From contig NZ_JASGBJ010000001.1 of the NCBI RefSeq assembly GCF_030053415.1, positions 1,574,394 to 1,638,393 of the forward strand: DNA of 64,000 nt, read 5' to 3'. This stretch comes from Marinobacter sp. CHS3-4 (GTDB lineage: Bacteria; Pseudomonadota; Gammaproteobacteria; Pseudomonadales; Oleiphilaceae). Of the stretch, positions 17,902 to 28,612 are shown piece after piece; within the stretch, counting starts at the first letter, position 1; the number at the start of each line of letters is the position of its first letter. The notes under the pieces are model-generated. The model made no database searches and was not told the origin of the DNA. It saw nothing but the letters and a program-made list of their open reading frames with translations. The position numbers and the translations under genes are program-made.

Positions 17902-20286
17902 ATGTCGAACCCGAAGCATGACAAGGGCGAACATTACATTACCACGCCGAACGCAGAGCCGTTCCTGGAACGGCTGATCTTCAACAATCGGGCGCTTATC
18001 CTGATTGCTTTTTTCTTCCTGACTCTATTTTTGGGCTACAACGCCGTCAAAATTGAGCCGGATGCCAGTTTCGAGCGGATGATTCCGCTGGAACACCCCT
18101 ACATTGTGAATATGCTCGAGCATCGGAACGATCTCGAGAACCTCGGTAACTTCGTGCGGATAGCCGTCGAAGTGGAAGAAGGGGACATCTTCACAAAGGA
18201 ATACATGGAAACGCTGAAGCAGATCACCGACGAGGTGTTCTATCTCGACGGCGTCGACCGCTCGGGTCTCAAAACCCTTTGGACGTCCAACGTTCGTTGG
18301 GTAGAGGTGACGGAGCAGGGCTTCCAGGGCGGTACCGTGATTCCTGACAACTACGACGGTACCCGCGAGAGCCTTGAGCAGTTGCGCCAGAACGTGTTGC
18401 GCTCTAATGAAGTGGGCCGTCTGGTGTCTGACAACTTCCAGTCCACGATTGTTTACGCGCCTCTGTATGAGAAAAATCCGGAAACCGGCGAGCCGCTGGA
18501 TTACGGTGAATTTTCCCGTCAGCTGGAAGAAAAGATTCGTCAGAAGTACGAAGCCCAGAACCCGAACATTGATATCCATATTGTTGGTTTCGCCAAGAAA
18601 GTGGGCGACCTGATTGAGGGTATTGGTTCCATTGCCTACTTCGCGGGTATCACCATCCTGCTGACAACGCTGTTGTTGTTCTGGTACTCCCGTTGCATTG
18701 CGGGAACCCTGGTTCCGGTGTTTTCTTCGATCATTGCCGTTTTCTGGCAGTTGGGTGCTCTTCGCCTGATGGGCTATGGCCTGGATCCGTACTCGGTGCT
18801 GGTACCGTTCCTGGTCTTTGCGATTGGCATCAGTCATGGCGTTCAGGTGGTGAATGCCATGGCCGTCGAGGCGTCAAAAGGATTTGATCCTATGACCGCC
18901 GCTCGCCTGGCGTTCCGGGCTCTGTACATACCTGGCATGTTGGCGCTTATTTCCGACGCGTTTGGCTTCCTGACACTGCTATTCATCGAAATTGATGTCA
19001 TCAAGGATCTGGCGGTTGCCGCCGGCCTGGGTGTCGCGATCGTGATCGTCACAAATCTGGTACTGCACCCACTGATCATGTCCTATATCGGTATCACCAA
19101 GGGCGGCATTAAAAATGTTCAGAACCAGGGCGAGAAGCAGGACCGCAAATGGAAAATCATGTCCTACTTCTCCCATCCGGGGGTGGCGCCGATCTCGTTG
19201 CTGATTGCCGTGATTGGTCTGGGCCTGGGTCTTTACTACAAGCAGGACCTTAAGGTGGGCGACCTTGATCAGGGTGCGCCTGAATTGCGAGCCGATTCCC
19301 GCTACAACCTGGACAACGCGTTCATCATTGATAACTACTCCACCAGTGCAGACGTGTTGGTTGTGATGGTGAAAACGGAAGTCGAGCAATGTACTCAGTA
19401 CAACGTCCTGCGTGCGATGGACAAGCTGCAGTGGGAACTGCAGAACACGCCAGGCGTGCAATCGTCTGCTTCGTTGGCCGACGTTTCCAAGATCGTCACC
19501 AAGGCTTTGAACGAGGGTAACTGGAAGTGGTACGAGATCTCCCGCAACCAGACGATCATCAATGCGTCCATCCGCGAGGCACCTGCGGGTCTGATCAACA
19601 CCAACTGTGACCTGACGCCGGTGCTGGTCTTCCTGGAAGACCACAAGGCGGAAACGCTGCAGACGGTCACCAGTCGAGTTGAAGAGTTTGCGAGCAATCA
19701 CAACAACGACGAGTTCACGTTCCTGTTGGCCGCTGGTAACGCGGGTGTTGAAGCCGCTACCAACGAGGTAATCTCAAGCGCCAAAAACATGATGCTGATT
19801 TTCGTCTATGGCGTCGTCAGTAGTCTGTGCCTGATCACGTTCCGTTCGATCCGTGCGGTACTGTGTATCGTGGTGCCACTGGGCCTGACCTCTGTACTGT
19901 GTGAGGCAATCATGGCGGTGTCCGGTATCGGTATCAAAGTGGCGACCCTCCCGGTGATTGCACTTGGCGTGGGTATCGGTGTCGACTACGGCATCTATAT
20001 TTACACCAAACTTGAGAAGTACCTGCTTGAGGGCAAGACTCTTCAGGACGCTTATTTCGAGACCCTGCGATCCACGGGTAAAGCGGTTATCTTTACCGGT
20101 GTAACTCTTGGTCTGGGTGTTGTGACCTGGATCTTCTCGCCGATCAAGTTCCAGGCGGATATGGGCTTCCTGCTGTTCTTCATGTTCCTCTGGAACATGG
20201 TGGGCGCCATCTGGCTGCTGCCGGCGCTGGCACGGTTCCTGTTGCGGCCAGACCGAATGGTCGCCAAGGCCCGAAACAGCAAATAG
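17902..20286 (+). CDS. RND-superfamily (MMPL-type) exporter
   Basis: The 794-residue inner-membrane protein shows the two-fold RND layout. TM1 is near residues 32-50, followed by a periplasmic loop to about 240 and five helices. A second half begins near 430 with a periplasmic loop to about 620 and the last five helices. The motifs SHGVQVVNAMAVEASKG and GVDYGIYIYTKLEK are the expected proton-relay regions. The length and lack of adaptor or channel genes fit the hydrophobe/MMPL group that moves lipids or hopanoids. It is preceded by GAGGGG and followed by a strong terminator. Confidence 0.87.
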   Translation: MSNPKHDKGEHYITTPNAEPFLERLIFNNRALILIAFFFLTLFLGYNAVKIEPDASFERMIPLEHPYIVNMLEHRNDLENLGNFVRIAVEVEEGDIFTKEYMETLKQITDEVFYLDGVDRSGLKTLWTSNVRWVEVTEQGFQGGTVIPDNYDGTRESLEQLRQNVLRSNEVGRLVSDNFQSTIVYAPLYEKNPETGEPLDYGEFSRQLEEKIRQKYEAQNPNIDIHIVGFAKKVGDLIEGIGSIAYFAGITILLTTLLLFWYSRCIAGTLVPVFSSIIAVFWQLGALRLMGYGLDPYSVLVPFLVFAIGISHGVQVVNAMAVEASKGFDPMTAARLAFRALYIPGMLALISDAFGFLTLLFIEIDVIKDLAVAAGLGVAIVIVTNLVLHPLIMSYIGITKGGIKNVQNQGEKQDRKWKIMSYFSHPGVAPISLLIAVIGLGLGLYYKQDLKVGDLDQGAPELRADSRYNLDNAFIIDNYSTSADVLVVMVKTEVEQCTQYNVLRAMDKLQWELQNTPGVQSSASLADVSKIVTKALNEGNWKWYEISRNQTIINASIREAPAGLINTNCDLTPVLVFLEDHKAETLQTVTSRVEEFASNHNNDEFTFLLAAGNAGVEAATNEVISSAKNMMLIFVYGVVSSLCLITFRSIRAVLCIVVPLGLTSVLCEAIMAVSGIGIKVATLPVIALGVGIGVDYGIYIYTKLEKYLLEGKTLQDAYFETLRSTGKAVIFTGVTLGLGVVTWIFSPIKFQADMGFLLFFMFLWNMVGAIWLLPALARFLLRPDRMVAKARNSK

Positions 20287-20306
20287 CCGACTAAAGTCTG
20301 AATCAG

Positions 20307-20331
20307 AAAAGCCCGCACTGCGGGCTTTTTT
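20307..20331 (+). terminator. Terminator after the MMPL gene
   Basis: The stem AAAAGCCCGCA/TGCGGGCTTTTTT with a very short loop and a T run ends the DUF1329-YCF48-MMPL unit. Confidence 0.85.
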
Positions 20332-20466
20332 GTTCTATGTCAATTAGTTACCGTAAGTCCTCAGGCTTTATTTCTGGTGCGCTGTGGTCTATCTTTTACT
20401 TCGGACACTTCGCCTCTGAAGCAAAAAGAGGCCAAAGAGTAAAATAATCAGCAAAAGGGAATAGTC

Positions 20467-21450
20467 ATGGCACTGAAACAGAAGTTTTCCGCGCTCGCAT
20501 TGGCCACCTCCGTGTGCCTCGGGGCAGCCTCTACCGCAGTCAACGCACAGGATCAGACGTTCGTGACCATCGGCACCGGTGGTGTGACGGGCGTCTATTA
20601 TCCCGCGGGTGGCGCGATCTGCCGACTGGTCAACATGGATCGCAAAGAGCATGGTATTCGTTGTTCCGTTGAGAGCACGGGCGGCTCAGTCTATAACCTG
20701 AACGCCATTCGCCAGGGCGAACTGGATCTCGCCGTCGCTCAGTCAGACTGGCAGTACCATGCCTACAATGGCACCAGTCAATTTGCGGAAGATGGCGCGA
20801 ACGAGAAGCTGCGCGCCGTGTTTTCACTGCATCCTGAACCTTTCACTGTGGTCGCCAGCAAAGGCTCTGGCATCAAAACGTTCGAGGACCTGGCCGGAAA
20901 GCGCGTTTCCGTGGGCAACCCCGGCTCTGGCCAGCGTGCAACGGCAGAGGTTTTGATGGAAGAAATGGGCTGGACCATGGACAAGTTCGCCCTGCCAGCA
21001 GAGCTGAAGGCGTCAGAGCAATCCCAGGCTCTGTGTGATGGCAACATCGATGCGTTTTTCTACACGGTAGGTCACCCATCCGGTGCCATCAAGGAAGCGA
21101 CCACCTCCTGCGACAGTGTGCTGGTCAATGTGGACAACAAAGCCACTCAGACGCTGATCAACAATAACCCATACTACCGGGAGGCGACGATTCCCGGCGG
21201 CATGTACCGTGGTAGCGATGACGATGTCACCACGTTCGGTGTGGCAGCAACGTTCGTGTCCTCCACAGACGTGTCAGAGGACATCGTTTATGAGGTGGTC
21301 AAAGCGGTCTTTGAAAACTTTGACAGCTTCAAGCGCCTGCATCCTGCTTTTGCGAACCTGAAGAAGGAAGAGATGGCCAGCGATGCCTTGAGTGCGCCGC
21401 TCCATCCAGGTGCAGCAAAATACTATAAAGAAGCGGGTTTGATGGACTAG
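20467..21450 (+). CDS. TAXI-type TRAP transporter substrate-binding protein
   Basis: The 327-residue periplasmic protein has a signal peptide ending STAVNAQ. It has the TAXI-family pattern: [25 protein letters not shown] at the start and [19 protein letters not shown] in the middle. It captures a small organic acid or similar solute for the fused TRAP permease encoded next. The substrate is not readable from sequence. RBS AAGGGA. A strong hairpin after the gene may raise its expression relative to the permease. Confidence 0.92.
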   Translation: MALKQKFSALALATSVCLGAASTAVNAQDQTFVTIGTGGVTGVYYPAGGAICRLVNMDRKEHGIRCSVESTGGSVYNLNAIRQGELDLAVAQSDWQYHAYNGTSQFAEDGANEKLRAVFSLHPEPFTVVASKGSGIKTFEDLAGKRVSVGNPGSGQRATAEVLMEEMGWTMDKFALPAELKASEQSQALCDGNIDAFFYTVGHPSGAIKEATTSCDSVLVNVDNKATQTLINNNPYYREATIPGGMYRGSDDDVTTFGVAATFVSSTDVSEDIVYEVVKAVFENFDSFKRLHPAFANLKKEEMASDALSAPLHPGAAKYYKEAGLMD

Positions 21451-21468
21451 AAGCGTTCAATACTTGCC

Positions 21469-21497
21469 AGCGGGACGGGCTGACGGCTCGTCCCGCT
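21469..21497 (+). terminator. Intercistronic hairpin between TAXI receptor and permease
   Basis: A perfect 9-bp stem AGCGGGACG/CGTCCCGCT with an 11-base loop is followed only by GTTGTT. It probably acts as a partial terminator or 3'-end stabiliser that favours the abundant binding protein. Confidence 0.45.
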
Positions 21498-21531
21498 GTT
21501 GTTCCTACCCTATATTTTTCAGGATCATGCT

Positions 21532-24129
21532 ATGACCAGTAGCGGACCCAATGAAGGGGCCTCCATCGACCGCGATAAGATCTCAGAAGTCCTGCAGACG
21601 GAAACCGGGGGCAGGGCGGCAACTGGCCCGGCTGCGGTTGTTCTGTTTATTGTTCCTCTGGTCTGGTCGCTGTTTCAGCTTTGGATCGCTTCGCCACTGC
21701 CCTACATGTTGGAAATCGGGGTATTCAATTCCACTGAAACCCGATCAATTCACCTGGCGTTTGCGACGTTTCTCGCGTTTTCCGCCTACCCAATGATTCG
21801 AGGCACGCACGTAAATCATGTGCCTGTGTATGACTGGGTTCTGGCTTTGGCGGCGGCATTTGCCGCGTCCTATCTCTTCTTTTTCTACGACCAGCTGGCA
21901 TCGCGTCCGGGTGCGCCGACTACTCAGGATCTGGTGGTCGCTCTCGGCGGCCTTTTGCTGTTGCTTGAAGCGACTCGGCGTGCTCTTGGATTGCCGCTGA
22001 CGATTGTTGCCGGCGTGTTCATTATTTATGCCCTGGCTGGCCCCTATATGCCTGACGTGATCTCCCATAAAGGCGCCAGCCTTAATAAGTTGTCGTCGCA
22101 TATGTGGTTGGGCACAGAAGGGGTGTTTGGTGTTGCCCTGGGCGTATCCACCAGTTTTGTCTTCCTTTTCGTTCTGTTTGGCGCGTTACTGGAGCGTGCG
22201 GGTGCCGGTAACTATTTCATCAAGGTCGCGTATGCCATGCTCGGTCATATGAGAGGCGGTCCAGCCAAAGCGGCGGTGGTGTCCAGTGGCCTGAGCGGTG
22301 TTATTTCCGGTTCCTCCATCGCTAACGTGGTGACCACAGGTACCTTTACCATTCCGCTGATGAAGCGCGTTGGATTTCCAGCTACCAAAGCAGGTGCTGT
22401 CGAAGTTGCTGCCTCGACGAACGGCCAGCTAACACCGCCGATCATGGGCGCGGCGGCTTTCCTGATGGTCGAGTACGTTGGTATTTCGTATCTGGAGGTT
22501 ATCAAGCACGCGATTCTTCCGGCGTTGATTTCTTACGTGGCCCTGATTTACATCGTTCATCTGGAAGCCTGCAAGCTGCGGATGAAAGGCATTGAAAGGC
22601 TGAATCGTCCCACCATGGCCCAGCGGATGCTTAACTGGGTGGTGATTTTGCTGGGTCTGAGTGTTCTGACCCTGGTCGTGTATTACGGTATCGGCTGGAC
22701 GAAGGAGCTGCTTGGCGAGGCTGCCGTCTGGGTGCTGGGGCCGATTCTGCTGGCAATCTACATAGGGCTGGTTGGCTACGCCACCCGTTTCCCCGATCTG
22801 GAAGAGGACGACCCTGACTCTTCAATGGATGAATTGCCGGAAGTAGGACCCACCGTTAAGACTGGCCTGTATTTTCTGCTTCCTGTGGTGGTTCTGGTCT
22901 GGTGTTTAACCGTTGAGCGGTTCTCACCCCAGTTGTCGGCCTTCTGGGCGACGATTTTCATGATTTTTATTGTGGTGACTCAGCGCCCGCTCAAGGCTTT
23001 TTTCCGCAACCAACGCGGTTTAGTGCAGAAATCAGTGCAGGGCCTGAACGATCTCGTGCATTCCCTGGTGACCGGTGCGCGGAACATGGTTGGCATTGGC
23101 GTGGCGACGGCCACCGCGGGCATCGTAGTCGGTACAGTGACACTCACCGGCATCGGACTGGTCATGACCCAGTTCGTGGAGTTCATCTCTGGTGGCAACC
23201 TGTTGCTGATGCTGATCTTCACCGCGTTGATCAGTCTGATCCTGGGTATGGGGCTACCCACTACCGCAAACTACATTGTGGTGTCTACGTTGATGGCTCC
23301 GGTTATCGTGACCCTGGGCGCGCAGAGCGGGCTCCTGGTGCCGCTGATTGCCGTGCACCTGTTTGTGTTCTACTTCGGGATACTGGCGGACGACACGCCT
23401 CCGGTGGGGCTTGCCGCCTACGCGGCAGCCGCAATTTCCGGCGCCGACCCCATACGCACGGGTATTCAGGGTTTCACTTACGACATCCGGACAGCCATTC
23501 TGCCGTTCATGTTCATCTTCAATAACCAGCTGTTGCTGATTGGCTTGACCGGCTGGTTTGACCTGGTGGTGACGATATTCAGTGCGGTGACAGCCATGCT
23601 GGTATTCTCTGCGGCTACCCAGGGCTACTGGTTTACCAAGAGCTATAAATGGGAATCCGCATTACTGCTGCTGATCACGTTCACCTTATTCCGTCCCGGC
23701 TTCTGGTGGGACATGGTCTATCCAGAAACGGAAGATAGGCCCGGTACGGTGATAGAAGAATACGTCGAAACAGTTCCGCCTGGCGGCTCGGTGGTGGTAA
23801 AGGCGTCAGGCATGAACCTTTCCGGCGATGACGTGTCCACCTATCTCAAATTGCCCTTGCCGGAAGCTGAAACACCGGAAGCAAGGCTGGCGCAGGCCGG
23901 GCTGGAATTGTCCGAGAACGACGGCCAAATGGTGGTGGACTTTGTTGGCTTCGGAAGTGCCGCCGAGGAAGCCGGCATCAGTTTCGGCTGGACGATTGAC
24001 GCCGTGCAGGTTGAGAACGAACGCCCGCCCAAGGAGCTGATGTTTATCCCTGCCCTGGGTTTGTTGGGGCTGCTCGCCTGGGGGCAGCTGCGGCGACGAA
24101 CCCCGGAAGAAGCCTCAGTGACTGGCTGA
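21532..24129 (+). CDS. TRAP transporter, fused DctQM-type permease with DUF3394 tail
   Basis: The 865-residue integral membrane protein fuses the small four-helix subunit (about 35-180) to the 12-helix large subunit (about 190-680). It contains the typical SGVISGSSIANVVTTGTFTIPLMKR and MGLPTTANYIVVSTLMAPV. The C-terminal part (about 690-865) resembles DUF3394 and holds a PDZ-like stretch (DFVGFGSAAEEAGISFGWTIDAVQV). I chose the ATG at 21532, with AGGA eight bases upstream. Import should be driven by sodium together with the TAXI receptor. Confidence 0.9.
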   Translation: MTSSGPNEGASIDRDKISEVLQTETGGRAATGPAAVVLFIVPLVWSLFQLWIASPLPYMLEIGVFNSTETRSIHLAFATFLAFSAYPMIRGTHVNHVPVYDWVLALAAAFAASYLFFFYDQLASRPGAPTTQDLVVALGGLLLLLEATRRALGLPLTIVAGVFIIYALAGPYMPDVISHKGASLNKLSSHMWLGTEGVFGVALGVSTSFVFLFVLFGALLERAGAGNYFIKVAYAMLGHMRGGPAKAAVVSSGLSGVISGSSIANVVTTGTFTIPLMKRVGFPATKAGAVEVAASTNGQLTPPIMGAAAFLMVEYVGISYLEVIKHAILPALISYVALIYIVHLEACKLRMKGIERLNRPTMAQRMLNWVVILLGLSVLTLVVYYGIGWTKELLGEAAVWVLGPILLAIYIGLVGYATRFPDLEEDDPDSSMDELPEVGPTVKTGLYFLLPVVVLVWCLTVERFSPQLSAFWATIFMIFIVVTQRPLKAFFRNQRGLVQKSVQGLNDLVHSLVTGARNMVGIGVATATAGIVVGTVTLTGIGLVMTQFVEFISGGNLLLMLIFTALISLILGMGLPTTANYIVVSTLMAPVIVTLGAQSGLLVPLIAVHLFVFYFGILADDTPPVGLAAYAAAAISGADPIRTGIQGFTYDIRTAILPFMFIFNNQLLLIGLTGWFDLVVTIFSAVTAMLVFSAATQGYWFTKSYKWESALLLLITFTLFRPGFWWDMVYPETEDRPGTVIEEYVETVPPGGSVVVKASGMNLSGDDVSTYLKLPLPEAETPEARLAQAGLELSENDGQMVVDFVGFGSAAEEAGISFGWTIDAVQVENERPPKELMFIPALGLLGLLAWGQLRRRTPEEASVTG

Positions 24130-24142
24130 ATAAACCTTGCAG

Positions 24143-24172
24143 AGCCCGGCATTAACCCGCCGGGCTTTTTTC
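24143..24172 (+). terminator. Terminator after the TRAP permease
   Basis: AGCCCGGC/GCCGGGCT stem with an 8-base loop and seven T. Confidence 0.85.
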
Positions 24173-24196
24173 TGGTAGACTGCCTCGCGAATCGGG

Positions 24197-24249
24197 CCGT
24201 GGTGTGTGTCACGGGAACCGACCCCATGTGGTCTTTGGTGCGGATCACC
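24197..24249 (+). promoter_or_regulatory. thrS: Structured leader of thrS, possible translational operator
   Basis: Three small hairpins follow one another: CCGTG-GTGTGTGT-CACGG (24197-24214), GACC/GGTC (24220-24233) and GGTG/CACC (24237-24249), just before the ribosome-binding site. E. coli thrS is repressed by its own product, which binds leader hairpins resembling the tRNA-Thr anticodon arm. The first loop here contains TGT, a threonine anticodon. The analogy is speculative because the loop is not the standard seven bases. Confidence 0.3.
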
Positions 24250-24271
24250 TCTGAGTTAACAGGAGACAATC

Positions 24272-26197
24272 ATGCCAGTTGTTACTCTGCCTGATGGCAG
24301 CCATCGCAGTTTTTCCGAAGCCGTTACCGTTCATGACGTTGCTGCCGATATCGGCGCCGGTCTTGCCAAGGCAGCCCTTGCCGGCAAAGTGAACGGCAAG
24401 CTCGTTGATACCAGTTTCCCGATTGAAGAAGATGCCGAACTGGCGATTGTCACGGATCGTGACGAAGAAGGCGTAGACGTGATTCGTCACTCCACCGCCC
24501 ATCTGATGGCCATGGCGGTTAAAGAGTTGTTCCCATCCGCACAGGTGACGATTGGCCCGGTGGTGGATAACGGCTTTTACTACGATTTCAAATTCGATCG
24601 GCCGTTTACCAACGAAGATCTGAGCCGCATCGAAAAGCGCATGGAAGAACTGGCCAAGCAGGACATTCCGGTTTCGCGTTCTGTGTTGTCCCGTGATGAA
24701 GCCGTCAAACTCTTTGATGAAATGGGCGAGGAATACAAGGTTCGCATCATCGAGGATATCCCCGGTGATGAAGACCTGTCTTTTTATCAGCAGGGCGACT
24801 TTATCGACCTGTGCCGCGGCCCACACGTACCGAGCACCGGCAAGCTAAAGGCCTTCAAGCTGACCAAGGTAGCGGGTGCCTACTGGCGAGGCGACACCAG
24901 CAACGAGCAGTTACAGCGTGTTTACGGCACCGCCTGGGGCAACAAGAAAGACCTGAAGGCGTATCTGCATCGCCTCGAAGAGGCCGAGAAGCGGGATCAC
25001 CGTAAAATTGGCAAGAAACTCGATCTTTTCCACATGCAGGAAGAAGCGCCGGGAATGGTGTTCTGGCACCCGGATGGCTGGTCCCTGTATCAGGAAGTGG
25101 AACAGTACATGCGTCAGAAGCAGCATGATTATGGCTACCGTGAAATCAAGACGCCCCAGGTGGTGTCCCGCTCGCTCTGGGAAAAGTCAGGGCACTGGGA
25201 CAAGTTCAAGGACGACATGTTCACCACCGAGTCCGAGAAACACGACTATGCCATCAAACCGATGAATTGCCCCTGCCATGTGCAGGTGTTCAACCAGGGT
25301 TTGAAAAGCTACAAGGATCTACCCCTGAGACTCGCGGAATTCGGTTCCTGCCACCGGAATGAAGCGTCCGGCGCATTGCATGGCCTGATGCGGGTGCGTG
25401 GTTTTACTCAGGATGACGCCCACATTTTCTGTGAAGAAGACGCCATCCAGAAGGAAGTGTCGGCTTTTATCGGCATGCTGCACGAAATCTACGCAGATTT
25501 CGGCTTTGACCAGATTCTTTATAAGTTGTCGACTCGCCCGGAAAAGCGGGTGGGTTCTGACGAAGTCTGGGACAAATCGGAGGCAGCACTGGAAGAAGCC
25601 CTGAACCGCGAAGGGGTGGAATGGGAGTTGTTGCCGGGTGAAGGTGCGTTTTATGGCCCGAAGATCGAATTCTCTCTGAAAGACTGTATCGGTCGGGTCT
25701 GGCAGTGCGGCACCATCCAGGTGGACTTCTCCATGCCTGGCCGCCTTGGCGCCCAGTATGTGGCCGACAATTCCGAGCGGAAAACCCCGGTGATGCTTCA
25801 CCGGGCGGTGCTGGGTTCTTTCGAGCGTTTCATTGGTATTCTGATCGAGGAATACGAAGGTGCGTTTCCGACCTGGTTGGCACCAACCCAGATTGCAGTG
25901 ATGAATATTACCGATAATCAGCGCGACTACTGCCAGAAATTGGCAAAAAAGTGGGATTCTCTGGGGTATAGGGTTAATGCTGACTTGAGAAACGAGAAGA
26001 TCGGCTTTAAAATCCGCGAGCACACTATTAACAAAGTGCCCTTTCTAGTTGTTGTCGGCGATAAAGAGGTCGAGAACAACGCCGTTGCGGTGAGAACCCG
26101 CAAAGGGGAGGATTTGGGTACTCTATCGCTGGACGCGTTTGAACAGCTAATGGCTGACGAAATCGAACGTAAAGGCAGAAACAAAACGGAGATCTAA
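24272..26197 (+). CDS. thrS: Threonyl-tRNA synthetase
   Basis: Charges tRNA-Thr. The 641 residues match E. coli ThrRS (642). It has an N-terminal TGS domain (1-62) and an editing domain with [16 protein letters not shown]. The class II catalytic core carries the zinc ligand Cys333 in [11 protein letters not shown], and the anticodon-binding domain extends from about 535. ACAGGAGA provides the ribosome-binding site. The stop codon is two bases before the AUU start of infC, the classic thrS-infC-rpmI-rplT-pheS-pheT-ihfA order. Confidence 0.97.
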   Translation: MPVVTLPDGSHRSFSEAVTVHDVAADIGAGLAKAALAGKVNGKLVDTSFPIEEDAELAIVTDRDEEGVDVIRHSTAHLMAMAVKELFPSAQVTIGPVVDNGFYYDFKFDRPFTNEDLSRIEKRMEELAKQDIPVSRSVLSRDEAVKLFDEMGEEYKVRIIEDIPGDEDLSFYQQGDFIDLCRGPHVPSTGKLKAFKLTKVAGAYWRGDTSNEQLQRVYGTAWGNKKDLKAYLHRLEEAEKRDHRKIGKKLDLFHMQEEAPGMVFWHPDGWSLYQEVEQYMRQKQHDYGYREIKTPQVVSRSLWEKSGHWDKFKDDMFTTESEKHDYAIKPMNCPCHVQVFNQGLKSYKDLPLRLAEFGSCHRNEASGALHGLMRVRGFTQDDAHIFCEEDAIQKEVSAFIGMLHEIYADFGFDQILYKLSTRPEKRVGSDEVWDKSEAALEEALNREGVEWELLPGEGAFYGPKIEFSLKDCIGRVWQCGTIQVDFSMPGRLGAQYVADNSERKTPVMLHRAVLGSFERFIGILIEEYEGAFPTWLAPTQIAVMNITDNQRDYCQKLAKKWDSLGYRVNADLRNEKIGFKIREHTINKVPFLVVVGDKEVENNAVAVRTRKGEDLGTLSLDAFEQLMADEIERKGRNKTEI

Positions 26198-26199
26198 TT

Positions 26200-26736
26200 A
26201 TTAAACAGCGAGCGAATCGGGGACGTGCGCCAAAGGCGCCAATCAATGAGAACATTGACGCAACTGAAGTCCGTCTTATCGATGCGGATGGCAACCAAGT
26301 CGGCGTAGTGCCGATCGAAGACGCCCTCAAGCAGGCCGAAGAAGCGTCTCTTGACCTGGTTCAGGTTACGGATTCCGATCCGATCGTCTGTAAAATAATG
26401 GACTACGGCAAAAAAATCTTCGACGAGAAGAAGGCCAAAGCGGCTGCGAAAAAGAAACAGAAGCAGACGCAGGTCAAAGAGCTTAAGTTCCGACCAGGAA
26501 CTGAAGAAGGGGATTATCAGGTCAAACTACGCAACCTGATACGTTTCCTTGAAAACGGGGACCGCGGCAAAATTACTATCCGCTTCCGTGGACGTGAGAT
26601 GGCACACCAGGAAATTGGTATGAAGCTCATGAACCGGATAGAAACGGATATTGAAGAGCTTGCCCAGGTAGAACAGCGGCCGAAAATGGAAGGCCGCCAG
26701 ATGACCATGGTAGTGGCGCCCCGCAAGAAGAAGTGA
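26200..26736 (+). CDS. infC: Translation initiation factor IF-3 with AUU start
   Basis: Binds the 30S subunit, prevents subunit joining and proofreads the start codon. No ATG, GTG or TTG opens this frame where the protein must begin. The conserved N-terminus [19 protein letters not shown] is upstream of the first ordinary start (GTG 26308). An ATT at 26200, eight bases after GGAG, gives 178 residues, like E. coli IF-3 (180), whose AUU start lets IF-3 repress its own synthesis. An in-frame ATT at 26197 is an alternative. Downstream signatures include [18 protein letters not shown] and [13 protein letters not shown]. Confidence 0.95.
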   Translation: MKQRANRGRAPKAPINENIDATEVRLIDADGNQVGVVPIEDALKQAEEASLDLVQVTDSDPIVCKIMDYGKKIFDEKKAKAAAKKKQKQTQVKELKFRPGTEEGDYQVKLRNLIRFLENGDRGKITIRFRGREMAHQEIGMKLMNRIETDIEELAQVEQRPKMEGRQMTMVVAPRKKK

Positions 26737-26753
26737 ACCTGATTTAGACACGG

Positions 26754-26773
26754 TCCCCCGCGATCGCGGGGGA
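26754..26773. terminator. Perfect palindrome between infC and rpmI
   Basis: TCCCCCGCGATCGCGGGGGA is a perfect 20-base dyad followed only by TTTG. It is likely a weak attenuator or processing hairpin ahead of rpmI. Confidence 0.45.
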
Positions 26774-26829
26774 TTTGTCGTTCAGGGACACATTTATGTT
26801 ATCCAAAATAGAATGCGGAGTTTTAAAAA

Positions 26830-27021
26830 ATGCCCAAGATGAAAACCAAAAGCGGAGCCACCAAGCGGTTCAAGAAAACCGCGACTGGCTTCAAGCACAA
26901 GCAGTCCTTCACCAGTCATATCTTGACCAAGAAGAGCCCCAAGCGTAAGCGTCAGCTCCGTGGTACGAAGCTGATCGCCAAGTCCGACGTGGCTTCCATC
27001 AAGCGTATGACAGCTGGCTGA
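26830..27021 (+). CDS. rpmI: 50S ribosomal protein L35
   Basis: A 63-residue basic protein beginning [23 protein letters not shown], the conserved L35 start, with the [13 protein letters not shown] core. RBS GGAG nine bases upstream. It is co-transcribed with rplT, which begins 50 bases downstream. Confidence 0.98.
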   Translation: MPKMKTKSGATKRFKKTATGFKHKQSFTSHILTKKSPKRKRQLRGTKLIAKSDVASIKRMTAG

Positions 27022-27071
27022 ATCAGCCGCTAACGATTCCTGAAAAGGTTTAAAGGTAGAAGGATTATAGT

Positions 27072-27425
27072 ATGGCTCGTGTAAAGCGTGGCGTGGTAGC
27101 ACGTCGTCGTCACAAGAAGATTATGAATCAGGCCAAGGGTTACTACGGAGCGCGTAGTCGCGTCTATCGTGTAGCCAAACAGGCGGTTATCAAGGCGCAT
27201 CAATATGCGTATCGCGACCGTCGCAACCGCAAGCGTGCTTTCCGCGCCCTGTGGATTGCCCGTATCAATGCCGGCGCCCGCGCCAACGGCCTGTCTTACA
27301 GCCGTCTGATTTCTGGTCTGAAAAAGGCTAACGTCGAAATTGATCGCAAGGTTCTGGCTGACCTGGCCATGAACGAGCAGCAGGCGTTTGCTGCTGTCGT
27401 AGAAAAGGCCAAAGCGTCACTGTGA
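27072..27425 (+). CDS. rplT: 50S ribosomal protein L20
   Basis: A 117-residue assembly protein of the large subunit with the usual [16 protein letters not shown] start and the conserved C-terminal [20 protein letters not shown]. In E. coli L20 represses its own rpmI-rplT mRNA. A similar circuit is likely but not shown here. RBS AAGGA. Confidence 0.98.
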   Translation: MARVKRGVVARRRHKKIMNQAKGYYGARSRVYRVAKQAVIKAHQYAYRDRRNRKRAFRALWIARINAGARANGLSYSRLISGLKKANVEIDRKVLADLAMNEQQAFAAVVEKAKASL

Positions 27426-27452
27426 TCGCTTAGCTCTTTCATCGATCAGTGA

Positions 27453-28559
<1,107 letters not shown>

Positions 28560-28612
28560 CTCCGTCACTGTAAGAAAGAATCCGTTAAAAGCTCCAGAAC
28601 AAGGCAGATACC

